Shown here: positions 35,001 to 41,755 of the stretch, in pieces
How the letters are laid out: each line of letters starts with the position of its first letter
How positions within the stretch are numbered: position 1 is the stretch's first letter
Source of the DNA: Bombyx mori
Lineage: Eukaryota > Arthropoda > Insecta > Lepidoptera > Bombycidae
DNA: 64,000 nucleotides
Assembly: GCF_030269925.1 (NCBI RefSeq)
Contig: NC_085127.1
Span: 627,501-691,500 of the forward strand
Direction of reading: 5' to 3'
Notes under the pieces: generated by a model
What the model saw: the letters and a program-made list of their open reading frames with translations, nothing else
Database searches by the model: none
Told to the model about the DNA's origin: nothing
Program-made: the position numbers and the translations under genes

Positions 35001-35050
35001 GCAAGCGTCGGTAGCGCGGCCAACATCAACAAACGCACGCACGCACACAT
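3381..35050 (-). CDS. dpr: dpr-family two-Ig neuronal cell-surface protein (six coding exons, 292 aa)
   Basis: The spliced frame is join of minus-strand exons 35050-34999, 19908-19757, 16304-16085, 8229-8057, 5293-5137 and 3505-3381. Every junction is GT-AG and every phase matches (1, 0, 1, 0, 1). Residues 1-17 form a signal peptide. Ig1 spans about 40-140 with Cys59, the family motif LGDKSVSW (65-71), DAGRYECQV (118-126, Cys124) and an N-glycosylation site at Asn137. Ig2 spans about 150-250 with Cys169, Trp189, the RGG turn (202-204) and DSGRYSC (Cys235). The tail has an AMQ motif and a short hydrophobic end. In flies, Dpr proteins bind DIP partners through Ig1 to specify synaptic wiring. 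Length is normal for the family. The Ig1 loop after FTADARV is Ser/Gly-rich and unlike common Dprs. The paralogue cannot be assigned by eye. The alternative, another IgLON-like protein, is unlikely given LGDKSVSW plus YECQVNMEPKMS. Confidence 0.88.
3506..5136 (-). other. dpr-family intron 5
   Basis: 1.6 kb, AT-rich. A GC-richer patch at about 4105-4260 (cgctactcgttgctaatgct, then actcgctctgtctctttcta) looks like a dispersed repeat. Nothing else was recognised. Confidence 0.5.
5137..5293 (-). CDS. dpr: dpr-family exon 5: second half of Ig2
   Basis: Acceptor CTCCCACAG, donor CCAGC|GTAAGT, 157 bp. It encodes TGRGGVSLDTERW, SRLTLGALRRRDSGRYSC (Cys235) and HSATISLTV. The RGG turn after the previous exon's INLQ is the usual Dpr Ig2 arrangement. 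Confidence 0.88.
5440..5523 (-). mobile_element. BMC1/L1Bm 3' fragment
   Basis: Reverse complement of the BMC1 3' UTR: ccacctgatggcgggtagtt, then catggacttcagcaatgcca and aagccactgcct. Confidence 0.7.
6020..6190 (-). repeat. Decayed Bm1-like SINE
   Basis: Scattered Bm1 positions in reverse complement (ggtgttaagtgattacc, cataagcat, ggtacctgcccctgcgc). Strongly diverged; family assignment is uncertain. Confidence 0.35.
8057..8229 (-). CDS. dpr: dpr-family exon 4: first half of Ig2
   Basis: Acceptor TTTGTACAG, donor TTACAG|GTAATG, 173 bp. It encodes GSAVTLTCEARY (Cys169), a proline-rich turn (DPPPGALPLPP) and IRWQKGDQLINLQ. The next 66 bp upstream of the acceptor are original intron; beyond that the gypsy LTR begins. 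Confidence 0.88.
8296..8646 (-). repeat. 3' LTR of the gypsy element
   Basis: 351 bp. In sense it begins TGTAAGGTTTATG and ends GACACCCAAAA. It carries two AATAAA signals in sense (plus-strand tttatt at 8346-8351 and 8386-8391) and a duplicated ~37-bp block (TGTAAGG to TATAGAGT) at its 5' end. Confidence 0.9.
8942..9853 (-). pseudogene. gypsy integrase, catalytic core deleted
   Basis: The N-terminal HHCC zinc domain is present (HDDVGHCGF, then YVTSCLECAYHK) and runs to HPIEKI near 9615. The sequence then jumps, out of frame, to the GTSFTSKTF block (about 9600), so the segment holding the first two catalytic acidic residues is gone. Downstream pieces (ANGQVERFNRTI, then the C-terminal QYQEGDLVRLARQ, KYQGPYRILKVL domain at 8942-9283) remain. 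Confidence 0.82.
9954..10375 (-). pseudogene. gypsy RNase H
   Basis: Reads KEGLAGILLQ (upstream of the first ATG of this frame), then QPVSYFSRKTT, FHSYELETLAV, LRVYLVGIPFKILT, ARWWVQLQKYDC, IEYRPG and ADALSRNP, the usual Ty3/Gypsy RNase H sequence. In the catalytic TD block (ILTNCNAL) asparagine replaces aspartate, so activity is doubtful. Confidence 0.8.
10376..11280 (-). pseudogene. gypsy reverse transcriptase, frameshifted and internally deleted
   Basis: Palm motifs are present: SSYASPIVLVQKK, DYRALNRK, LFTSLDLASGYY, MPFGLVNAPSVFQR and the catalytic VVYMDDILI. A run of A (sense) at about 10896-10905 coincides with the shift between frames 10855-11280 and 10376-10873. After EGIQRLGEVL the sequence jumps to TLKLSKCYFFL, and after NGIRPG it jumps almost at once to RNase H, so the thumb/connection part is missing. 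This RT could not work. Confidence 0.85.
11532..11951 (-). pseudogene. gypsy aspartic protease region
   Basis: In the gag frame, after the TAG, comes a spacer and then VKCHVDLGSQCSL, the retropepsin active-site block with D-L-G-S in place of the common DSG/DTG. The frame breaks near 11550, and the following protease/RT linker (11222-11569) is in another frame. Confidence 0.7.
11952..12548 (-). pseudogene. gypsy gag, C-terminal part with zinc knuckle
   Basis: Continues the capsid-like region (YFTWTEWKQKLIESFP) to a complete CX2CX4HX4C knuckle (CFNCNEIGHPSFKC). A second knuckle (CTTCGRIGH) is cut by a TAG at 11952-11954; the final cysteine lies in the same frame just beyond it. Beyond the stop the frame stays open into protease, so gag and protease were probably one frame. 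Confidence 0.8.
12455..13135 (-). pseudogene. gypsy gag, N-terminal part
   Basis: Charged Arg/Ser/Glu-rich N-terminal region of 226 codons, beginning with two copies of a repeat (GASEV.DVG.QERIRR) encoded by tandem DNA at about 12985-13380, then an RS-like stretch, then the start of the capsid-like part (TILTWLTKVEECAHIYGW). The frame shifts near 12470, inside the capsid region, and the reading continues in the frame of 11952-12548. The ATG at 13135 is the first in frame, but the repeat continues upstream, so the start is uncertain. Confidence 0.75.
12985..13380 (-). repeat. Minisatellite in gypsy gag 5' region
   Basis: Imperfect tandem units of roughly 70-80 bp built on cctcggatgctcc, tgttagtccttcccctcgac and taagcacatg. 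Two or more units are translated in gag; the rest are upstream. Confidence 0.75.
14168..14518 (-). repeat. 5' LTR of the gypsy element
   Basis: Same 351 bp as the copy at 8296-8646; I saw no difference. It is preceded in sense by ATAT, then directly by the edge of a second, older LTR (14522-14939). Confidence 0.9.
14522..14939 (+). repeat. Probable solo LTR of a second element
   Basis: 418 bp beginning TGTAGGATAATG and ending CGCGTAACA. It contains a TATAAAA box at about 14750-14756, a CAGT initiator-like site ten bases on, and an AT-rich end, as expected of an LTR promoter read on the plus strand. No coding sequence or second LTR is nearby. The gypsy element inserted exactly at its left edge. 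Exact ends and target duplication are uncertain. Confidence 0.6.
15750..16000 (-). repeat. Bm1 SINE (body and tail, no tRNA-like head)
   Basis: Reverse complement of the Bm1 body: gagctcacagcccacctggt, gttactggagcccata, caccttgacatataag, gtggtacctacccg. Confidence 0.85.
16085..16304 (-). CDS. dpr: dpr-family exon 3: second half of Ig1
   Basis: Acceptor CCGCAG, donor TTAG|GTAAG, 220 bp. It encodes VSWVRSSDLQIL (fly Dprs have SWIRKRDLHIL here), a Ser/Gly/Arg loop, HTLRIERL, TTDAGRYECQV and NMEPKMSKFFNLTVL. It completes the Ig1 fold. Confidence 0.92.
16305..19756 (-). other. dpr-family intron 2
   Basis: 3.5 kb. A Bm1 copy lies at 19360-19619, and a short Bm1-like tail piece at about 17920-17965. 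The remainder is AT-rich with nothing recognised; short chance frames at 16441-16635 and 17319-17531 show no domain. Confidence 0.5.
19360..19619 (+). repeat. Bm1 SINE (no head)
   Basis: Starts at the gtggtaggacctctt block, runs through gtttcggtttgaagggtggg to ctaagcaataaaaaaaaa. Opposite in orientation to the dpr-family gene. Confidence 0.88.
19757..19908 (-). CDS. dpr: dpr-family exon 2: first half of Ig1
   Basis: Acceptor ATTACAG, donor TCT|GTGAGT, 152 bp. It encodes a linker with an unpaired-looking cysteine (Cys23), then the A/B strands of Ig1 with Cys59 and the family signature VLRLGDKS that continues as VSW in exon 3. The split inside GDKS/VSW is in phase 0. Confidence 0.88.
19933..20222 (-). 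mobile_element. Short Helitron-like element, family H1
   Basis: In sense it begins TCTCTATATATAAAAAT, carries ctcgagaacggctggaccga and ggtcttgaattatttgtgga, and ends CCGGGTCAGCTAG. It sits between A and T like the other H1 copies. TC start, CTAG end and A^T insertion are Helitron hallmarks; no coding capacity. Confidence 0.7.
20358..20385 (-). repeat. Bm1 tail fragment
   Basis: Only ttattgcttagatgggtgga, the reverse complement of a Bm1 3' end, remains before the plus-strand Bm1 head begins. Confidence 0.55.
20386..20662 (+). repeat. Bm1 SINE with tRNA-like head and internal deletion
   Basis: The head has A box TGGCCTAAAGG and B box GTTCGAATCC. After the gcgggtaggtacc block about 190 bp of body is missing and the sequence jumps to the tail. 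It abuts an inverted Bm1 at its poly(A). Confidence 0.85.
20663..21073 (-). repeat. Bm1 SINE, near full length
   Basis: Complete body and head in reverse complement, ending at the ggccacgacgac head. The B box is intact (ggattcgaac). It forms a tail-to-tail inverted pair with the copy at 20386-20662. Confidence 0.88.
21500..22030. other. Unclassified GC-rich patch with short repeats
   Basis: Contains a cgcggga/tcccgcg inverted pair (about 21513-21544), two gggcgaagccc blocks at about 21605-21640, a G-run cluster (about 21638-21664) and a duplicated block around 21925-21983 (ttacactttct, cagcgggaggaaaa). No credible protein. It looks transposon-derived but I cannot name the family. Confidence 0.4.
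22785..23285 (+). mobile_element. Repeat family Y copy 1, hosting a microsatellite
   Basis: Shares with 45110-45540 and 53930-54350 the blocks cccagtagtcgaaat, atttcgccaagactacacta, gtcaaatacatg, ataagtgtgg and ttttgcttcac. Unnamed non-coding family; here the internal TG-rich block has expanded. Confidence 0.7.
23011..23097 (+). repeat. (TG)38 microsatellite
   Basis: Seventy-six bases of perfect TG, one CG interruption, then more TG. It lies inside family Y copy 1 where the other copies have only a few TG units. Confidence 0.97.
23395..23580 (+). mobile_element. RTE-like LINE C-terminal fragment, decayed
   Basis: Resembles the end of the RTE-type reading frame (KKTW, CVKEDM, WKKRANCADPT) with frame breaks, followed by gggcaagaagaagga. 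Confidence 0.5.
23977..24011. other. 10-bp perfect inverted repeat
   Basis: CAAGCGGATG at 23977-23986 and CATCCGCTTG at 24002-24011 around a 15-base GC-rich loop. Confidence 0.7.
24345..24562 (-). repeat. Bm1-like SINE, diverged
   Basis: Reverse-complement Bm1 blocks with many changes: ttgcttagttg, gccacccacctgac, cagcagaaataggcagggtg, gtacctacccgtgcgg. Confidence 0.65.
25155..25282 (+). repeat. Bm1 SINE 3' part
   Basis: gagaccttggaactcatgtc, caaggtgggtggcagcattt, and a tail ending gtaagcaataaaaat. Confidence 0.8.
26203..26305 (-). repeat. Dispersed cassette Z, copy 1
   Basis: Reverse complement of the sequence at 57053-57145: agtgcgagttttttaacgt, ctcgatagcgtaaa, cagttggaacagcgcccct. Non-coding; family unknown. 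Confidence 0.65.
26317..26510 (+). repeat. Dispersed repeat X
   Basis: gtagcctaagaggctatt, gctaacactagccctaacaa, accggatctgaatcgcgacc, ctgagaagatccggcgagaa, actcagtgggctgt. One of eight copies in the window; probably the 3' part of a LINE but not named. Confidence 0.7.
27755..28010 (+). repeat. Bm1 SINE (no head)
   Basis: gtggtagaaccccttgtgag through gtttgaagggtggggcagcc to a tail of ctaagcaaaaaaa. Confidence 0.88.
28585..28815 (+). mobile_element. RTE-like LINE C-terminal fragment
   Basis: Reads GRVMRREKMHV, RGGKGRPTKIWMEYV, NHDM and then, after a stop, the CANPT motif, the conserved end of RTE-type reverse transcriptases. It ends in a gaagaagaag run. Coding is broken. Confidence 0.65.
28885..28976 (-). 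mobile_element. BMC1-like fragment, decayed
   Basis: aggaaagacatgtcacagaa, tcgggaaacac and gggatggtac correspond to the RT C-terminal part of BMC1 in reverse complement. Confidence 0.45.
29082..29340 (+). repeat. Bm1 SINE (partial head spacer, body, tail)
   Basis: Starts at aatttgcgtaattactggtg and ends ctaagcaataaataaataaa. Confidence 0.88.
29709..30146 (-). repeat. Bm1 SINE, full length
   Basis: Reverse complement, from a poly(T)/ttattgct tail to the ggccacgacgac head at 30135-30146. The tRNA-like B box is present (gggattcgaac). Confidence 0.9.
30568..30999 (-). mobile_element. Helitron-like element, family H2
   Basis: In sense it begins TCTATACTAATATTATAAAG, carries actactgaaccgatttgaaa, and ends GGAGCGGGCTGCTAG, lying between A and T. 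Non-coding. Confidence 0.65.
31040..31135 (+). mobile_element. LINE 3' fragment with A/T-rich tail
   Basis: ctgagaagaactggcaggaa, actcagcgggcatgtc then a T-rich tail; the reverse complement recurs at 44030-44100. Jockey-like 3' end is a guess. Confidence 0.5.
31405..31515 (-). mobile_element. BMC1/L1Bm 3' fragment
   Basis: ttattgcccttgtaggcaga, gcatacggcccacctgatgg, catggacttcagcaatgcca. Confidence 0.88.
31895..32182 (+). mobile_element. Helitron-like element, family H1
   Basis: TCTCTATATATAAAAATT start, cgagaacggctggaccgatt inside, GGGTCAGCTAG end, between A and T. Confidence 0.7.
32705..32880 (+). repeat. Dispersed repeat X
   Basis: ggtagcctaagtggctattc, gagagaatttgctaacacta, then accggatcgg-type block shortened at the 3' end. 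Confidence 0.65.
32971..33264 (+). mobile_element. Helitron-like element, family H1
   Basis: TCTCTACTTTATATATAAAA start, cgctaaaactcaagaacggc inside, GGGTCAGCTAG end, between A and T. Confidence 0.7.
33672..33910 (+). repeat. Bm1 SINE (no head)
   Basis: gttactggtggtaggacctc to ctaagcaacaaaaaa, with a short deletion in the aaccacttaacacc block. Confidence 0.88.
34999..35050 (-). CDS. dpr: dpr-family exon 1: start codon and signal peptide
   Basis: Encodes MCACVRLLMLAALPTLA plus the first base of a glycine codon, then the donor GTGAGT. The hydrophobic core (LLMLAAL) makes this a signal peptide. An in-frame TAA lies 63 bases upstream with no ATG between, so this ATG is the first usable start. 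The phase-1 donor fits exon 2 exactly, which supports the join across a 15-kb intron. Upstream untranslated exons are possible. Confidence 0.75.
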
Positions 35051-35234
35051 GTCCGATGACGTCACAATACGCACGACACTGATGTCAGAAACGGTCACTG
35101 TTCTTGCACTTTAAGCTGGAGAGGCTCGTAGTACATTTCATATATATTTTGTACCTGAAATTAATGAAAATTTTGTAGGTTATGTCCAATAGACTAGAAA
35201 AGACAGTGGCCTGGCAATACCAATAGCTCGATCA

Positions 35235-35402
35235 GCCCACTGAGCTTCTCGCTGGATCTTCTCAATGGGTCGCGTTTCCGATCCGGTGGTAGATTCTGCG
35301 AAGCACTGCTTTTGCCAACGTTAGCAACATTCCCAATTTGAGCCCCATGCGCTCACCTACTCGCCCAGTTACGCTGACATAGCCTCTCAAGGCTATCTTA
35401 GG
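35235..35402 (-). repeat. Dispersed repeat X
   Basis: cccactgagcttctcgctgg, cgcgtttccgatccggtggt, tagcctctcaaggctatc. It lies just upstream of the dpr-family start. Confidence 0.7.
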
Positions 35403-35577
35403 TAAGGAAAAAAAACCAATAGTCCCAGTGGTCAGAGGCGGCTGTAACTACTTAACATAGAGTGAACTGACTGCTATTGTCTCTTTGATAGCAACGAAAA
35501 CCTGACAGCCCTCTGTTTCGACTTCATTGAAAATATGATCCTCTCTCAACCTAAATCACCTGATAAGTTCGGGGCAA

Positions 35578-35755
35578 TTTCCTTATTGCCCTTTAAGGCA
35601 GATGAGTATACGATGGTGAGTGGTTACTGTCACCCATCATCATCATCCTATAGCAATCTACTGCTGGACACAGACCTCTCTAATTGCACGCCACGACCCT
35701 CGGCTTCTCTCATCCAGATTTTTCCACCCAAGGACGTCAGCAATGCCAGGGCCAA
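35578..35755 (-). mobile_element. BMC1/L1Bm 3' fragment with a foreign block inside
   Basis: The BMC1 tail (ttattgccctttaaggcaga to gttactgtcaccca) is interrupted at about 35638-35727 by a different lepidopteran repeat piece (tatagcaatctactgctgga) and resumes at gacgtcagcaatgccaggg. Confidence 0.6.
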
Positions 35756-36600
35756 AAGTTAAGTATTGTAATGTAATGCAGTATAATAAGTATGTAAACA
35801 ATACAATGGTACGAACCCATTATGTAGCTAATAGAAAACTATTTTTATGTGCCTACAATATTTAATATTCTCTATCTTCCCCGAGACAGCAATGGCGTGA
35901 AGACAACATCAACGGAAATTTAATTAGGTACGTGATATTATCAAAAACTCAATATGTATTATCAGAAACATCTATAATCAAATAATTAAAATTGACCAGC
36001 TGACCATAACAATAATTATTATGGGTGTATCACCCTAAGATACAAAAGACCGTAGGGTTAACAGAACTATACCTTTTATTATATACTTTACCCTCAAGTC
36101 TGAGGGTGGTGGTTATAAGTTTATGTTATAACACTTCCTACAATAAGCATACATTTTGTTAAAACTAATTATTTTAAAGATACCTTGATAGATCCACCAA
36201 TTTTATCATGATTACAAGCTTTTCATACCGCGGCATTTAGATAAGTAGTTGACTTCAAAAGTGCAAGTGCATCCATTTTAATCATCATTTTTCTTTCGAC
36301 ATCATACTTATCTAAAGTTATTTTTATTTATTTTGTCTACCCATTTGATTGTCCGATCGATTATGTCCGAAGGGTGCACCGAATCAGGCTAAGAAACATT
36401 TTATCCGGAATATTCAGTTTTATGTATAAAAAATGAGACAGAAACTTACAAAGGGATAAAGAATTGGATTTTTTTTATTCCTTGACTTTTAAATAATTTC
36501 AGCTCTCTTTCTAAGCTCTTAATTACATGAGTTTAAGACCGCAAGCATATTTACTAAAGTCATTGGAGGAGGAGAAGACTAAATGATCTTTAAAAATATA

Positions 36601-36888
36601 TCTATATATATAAAAATGAATTGCTGTTCGTTAGTCTCGCTAAAACTCGAGAATGACTGGACCGATTTGGCTAATTTTGGTCTTTAATTATTTGTGGACG
36701 TCCAGAGAAGGTTTAAAAGGTAGATAAATATGAAAATGTTCGGAAATAAATAAAAATAACAATTTTATTTTTCCTTTGATGTGTCCCCCTTTGGACGGAT
36801 TCCTTTTGTTTGTTTTAAGTTTATTTAAAAAAAGTTTAGGTATTTTATTTATCGATTGAGGCACTACGAAGTCTACCGGGTCAGCTAG
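36601..36888 (+). mobile_element. Helitron-like element, family H1
   Basis: TCTATATATATAAAAATG start, ctggaccgatttggctaatt inside, GGGTCAGCTAG end, between A and T. Confidence 0.72.
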
Positions 36889-37295
36889 TAATGAATAAAA
36901 TACAACTCATTACAACTACCGCTGCCTTAACATCGTATCTTTATATACATTACTATATTACGAAAGATTAAAAGTGTTCGCTCCAACCCTACTAGAAGGC
37001 GTCTCCGGATGATGACAGCTCCCGTGACGTTATTTATTACACTGACCCCGGACGCAGGGATATATCATTTTTAATTAATTAAATAAATCAACTCCTCGGA
37101 TATCCACTGAGGCTTTATAGTTCGGTTTGGATAACGATTATTTATTTATAATAGAACAACCAGAGTCTTCGAGCTCGAAAGCTGAATTCTATTATTTTTT
37201 TGACACATCAATCATATAGCATATCAACATAGTTCATTCACACTTATACACATTCGTCAAAATCACAATATACTTTATTTAAACTTTATTTTGAA

Positions 37296-37745
37296 GTCGT
37301 CGTGGCCTAAAGGATAAGACGTCCGGTGCATTCGTGTTGAAGCGATGCACCGGTGTTCGAATCCCGCAGGCGGGTACCAATTTTTCTAATGAAATACGTA
37401 CTCGACAAATGTTCACGATTCACTTCCACGGTGAAGGAACAACATCGTGTAATAAAAATCAAACCCGCAAAATTATAATTTGCGTAATTACTGGTGGTAG
37501 GACCACTTGTGAGTCCGCGCGGATAGGTACCACCGCCCTGTCTATTTCTGCCGTGAAGCAGTAATGCGTTTCGGTTTGAAGGGTGGGGCAGCCGTTGTAA
37601 CTATACTGAGACTTTAGAACTTGTATCTCAAGGTGGGTGGCGCGTCTACGTTGTAGATGTCAATGGGCTCTAGTAACCACTTAACACCATGTGGGCTGTG
37701 AGCTCGTCCACCCAACTAAGCAATAAAAAAAAAAAAAAAAAAAAC
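37296..37745 (+). repeat. Bm1 SINE, full length
   Basis: tRNA-like head with A box TGGCCTAAAGG (37303-37313) and B box GTTCGAATCC (37355-37364), complete body, and a long poly(A). A TTGAA direct repeat lies on both sides (37291-37295, 37746-37750), consistent with a target duplication. One of the best preserved copies. Confidence 0.95.
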
Positions 37746-38754
37746 TTGAAAAAAAATCACAGTTTTACCGAAACCTATAATTAGAACGAACTCATATGGA
37801 CACATGATATGTGACGTTCGAAAAAATTCTCCTGACATTTTGAATTAAATAAAAATAAATAATCTTGAATCCCATGAGAACATTGACACCAAACCCTAAG
37901 AGTTCCACTTCAGTGCAACGCCACATGAAACTCATTACTTTTTACGGCTTATAAAGTATTGAATACTCACAAATTATCAATTATAGTACTAATAAAATGT
38001 TTTATGAACGATTTTATGTTGGAATCGATTCTTTGGATTAGTTATTTTATTAAAAGTCTCAATTTTCACAGGAGTAGGAGAGTAACAAGCAATGCTAATC
38101 GTAAATTGGGAAATGAGGACTATCTATAAATCAGACTTTTATTATGACTAAGAACAGTATTTAAGCTTTAAATAGAGCTACAGTCCGCCTATAAACAAAA
38201 TGTCATTCTAGAATGTTCGGGAACTACAGCGAAATTAGAATTAAAATAATAGAAAATTAGGATAAATTTCAGAGCGTATCATTTTAACGTGTCGTCACAC
38301 AGCTCGTAAAATATTCTTTAAAAAAATTTACAATCTTTTAATGTCACAGTGCTGAGTTTGCGCGGTAAAAAAAAACTCACAGAATAACTTGAGGCGCCTG
38401 AAGATTACATAACACGCTATTGCAGAGGAATGCCTGCGTGTAATTTTTGTAGAAATAGTAAATGGACCGTCGATAATATAACTAGCAACATGGATGTAGG
38501 ACAGAGATTTAACATTCAGTAATATTCTTAAATTCCCTCATAACCTTATTACTTTTATAATTCATATAATTGAAGACAGATTTCTCATTTAACGGTCCAC
38601 TTTTATACGGATAGATTTAAATTTGGTACAGAAACATGCTAGACTCTGAAATGACATTGACAAATTGTTTTGTGCGGATTGTTTTTAAAAATTAGATTTA
38701 TTTTTTAAATTTAGTTATTTTTTTGGTATTCTTTTGATAGAGAGATATTTAACA

Positions 38755-39310
38755 AAAAAGATGTGTGGTGTCGTGGGACACCGGATATGAACGAAGTTTC
38801 ATATAAAAAAAAAAAGAATTACGAGAAAAAAATCGCGGGGTGAAATATCGCGAAATGTTAAAATCGCGAATGAATATGTGCGAAAAACAATGCCTTATTC
38901 CACGGACTTTTTCTTACGGTTTTTACTATCACATTTTTTTCAGTTCGGTCGCGCAGCAAAAATCGCGCGGTGAAATATCGCTGTGCGGAAAACAAGGCCT
39001 TATTCCACGAACTTTTTCTTACGGTTTTACTATCACATTTTTTTCAGTTCGGTCGCGCAGCAAAATCCCTATCTCCTCCAAGCCTGCCGTAAGGAACTTT
39101 GTTCCAAAAACTCAACATTCCTTCGTTAGTGAATTTCGGTTTTCGGATCAACTTTTCTCCCCTCAATAATGGCGTTGAGTACAAAATTAGTCTCGAACAA
39201 ACAACAGCCAATACTTGTATGCTAAGAATGCAGGTTCGCACATTCCGATACGTATTGTAGCTTCACAGCTTCGGAACAGCATCTGCGCAATCGCAGCCAC
39301 AAAAAGTAAA
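38755..39310 (+). repeat. Unclassified repeat with an imperfect tandem duplication
   Basis: Begins at gtgtggtgtcgtgggacacc. Two units share gccttattccacg, actttttcttacggttt and cagttcggtcgcgcagcaaa (38890-38962 and 38997-39066). The open frame over it (38840-39169) is a by-product of the duplication. Confidence 0.55.
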
Positions 39311-39669
39311 CGTAAGTAGGGTTGTCAGATACCGATAATAGTTTGAAAAGTATACTTTTGTTTGTTTGATCATATTGTAGGGATTCTAGAAAATTCGAAA
39401 AATATATCCAGCTATGTTAATGTTAACACTACAGACTTTTGGCATAATGTATATCTCTTAACTTAAATTCTTCTAAGTTCAGAGGCACTCTCACGAGCGA
39501 TTTTGCTAAATTCGGATCCCGAACTTTTGATTTTAGTTTAAATAGGTATTTTTATTTTTCTTCCTTTTTTCCTTTTTGTTATTTTTATATTATTAGTGTG
39601 TACATATTTTGAAGAGATGAACTGTGTAGTGTTTGTTACACATAAGGGTACACTTAAGTGATTGTCAAA

Positions 39670-39901
39670 TCTTTATATATGTATATATATATATATTTCT
39701 TCTGTACGTGTGTTTGTCACTGAACTCCTCCTAAACAGCTAAACCGATTTTAATAAAATGTTCTTTGTGCCTTCAGGTGGATTCGAGAGTGGTTTAGATT
39801 TACAAATCAGCCCGGCAGTTAGCGCAGCAGTCGGTATCAAGGTTATTTATCTTTCTTAGAAAAAATTTATATGGCAAAACAACGTTTACCGGGCCAGCTA
39901 A
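39670..39901 (+). mobile_element. Helitron-like element, family H3
   Basis: Starts TCTTTATATATG, contains cctcctaaacagctaaaccg, ends ACCGGGCCAGCTAA, between A and T. CTAA fits the CTRR end rule. Confidence 0.6.
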
Positions 39902-40579
39902 TATACATATTATAGATTTACAATTCACGGCTGTTGGTATATACTTGGATATAGATAATTATTTTTTCTCCAAATAAAACTAAATATATAGTAACAATGA
40001 CGTCTAAAAAGAGGCGTTAAAGTAATTTGATAAATTCAGGCATGTCGAAAATTTTACACAATTGTTTTAAATGTTTCCATCTTTTCTTTTTCACTATCAC
40101 ACCGACCAGCATTGAAAACCACTGAGTTCATGCACAATGTGCTCTTCAATACAAATTTTGCAACGTACTTTGCACGAAATCCCTTCCATGGTATATATCA
40201 GCGCTAGAGCATGTCACTCTCCAGCAGTCCCGTCAGCACAGCTAGACCTGCCGCAAATGACTCTCCCTAAACATTTCAAGAGAGACAGTGAGTGAGTACT
40301 TGTGGTGAGGAAGCATCATGTCGAGGAGCTATTGAGAATTGCTGATATCCCTGCGAGATGCTGACCACCAAAAGGAAACAAAAAATATATATATAACAGG
40401 GAATCATCGCCGAATTTCGTTGCTAAATTATAAAAAGGGTAATTCTACCCAGATTCAACCTAGAAGATTCGGGGCTTGTATTACGCTACCTTCTAACTTC
40501 TACCACTTTTTCTAACATATCCCATATATATATTTTTTTCTATTTTGCATTCTATTTATTTCAATAATAATTTCCAACC

Positions 40580-40885
40580 TACCATGGAGTTCATCAGTCC
40601 TCCGTGAAAATTATTAAAATTTTTAATTCAAATTTATTAAAAATTTTTTTCTATTTTTTCGTTAGATTTTCTATAAAAGCGTATTTTGTTAGTTTTTTTA
40701 AACTATTATTTCTTTTTCATGTTTTAGTTGAACTTCATTTTTTTTTTATATTGAATTGTCATCGGTCCTTATTAAGTATACCAAATTTCGAGTTAAACCG
40801 AAGGGGGTCAAAATCATGTTCAAAGATTCCGTTACAAACATACATACATACGTCTGAAGCTAATAAAAGCGTATTAATAAAATGA
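40580..40885 (+). repeat. Probable LINE 3' end, unclassified
   Basis: Ends with accaaatttcgagttaaacc, gaagggggtcaaaatcatgt and gaagctaataaaagcg, a 3' sequence style common on RTE-like elements. The open frame here is low-complexity Phe/Lys. Confidence 0.4.
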
Positions 40886-41583
40886 GGAACATAAATATTC
40901 ACAGTAATCAGTTCAAAAGGCTTTCTTAAATCATTTAGTTTTCAAATCGCTGTAATTGATGTAAATATAGCCATGTCAAAGTCCCGCGCAGCTGGCAACT
41001 CAGAAACCTAAGCTTATTTCAGACACGCGCGCGCAGGAAACAAAGAGTACATAAAAACAGATACGACATCTGTACCGTAGTAATGATAACTCCTTCTTTT
41101 TACACTCATTTTGAACTGTAAATAAAAAAATATTCATAGCAATTGGTTTTTTTTTCACGCAAAAACATCAGTATCCAATGTAGTTCGATTTTTGTGGCAC
41201 ATTTTGGACTGGTTTTTAGACTAATTATACACTTTAGATGTATAGATACAGCCGATCTATCTTGGGCTTCAGCCCCTGAAGCTACGAAACTGTCTTGCGA
41301 TAGCTACAGAAACTTAATTAGGAGAGCCTAAATACCCTGGAGCCCTAAATAATACTACTGGTAAGCCAGTACATTATTAATATTTTACGTAATTAGGACT
41401 GGGCAACTAATCCGGTAAACTGCATTTTAATCTAGGGAGAACGAAGACACTTCTGTTAAAGACAAGCACAACTTAAGCAATGAAAGAGGATCAGTCTTCG
41501 GTCCGGATTCCTGTGCCGAGGACGTCAAGGCTATACTTGAAAATGTAACCCAATTTCTGATAGACTTGAACTTTTTTTCTTCT

Positions 41584-41755
41584 ACCTATTCGCTGGTAGC
41601 CTAAGAGGCTATTTCAGCTAGAATTTCCTAACACTAGCCCTAGCAAGAGCAGTGCTTCGCAGAATCTACCACCGGATCAGAATCGCGACCCACTGAGAAG
41701 ATCCGGCGAGAAACTCAGTGGTCTGTGTCTATGGGTAAGATTTGAACCTGGACAA
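41584..41755 (+). repeat. Dispersed repeat X, internally shortened
   Basis: ctggtagcctaagaggctat followed early by cctaacactagccctagcaa and accggatcagaatcgcgacc. Confidence 0.7.

Noticed and set aside
37296..37370. tRNA gene in the head of Bm1 copies
   Set aside because: A and B boxes are present, but the cloverleaf is not that of a working tRNA and the body and tail show a SINE.
38840..39169. 109-residue open frame
   Set aside because: Product of an imperfect tandem duplication; the peptide repeats because the DNA does.
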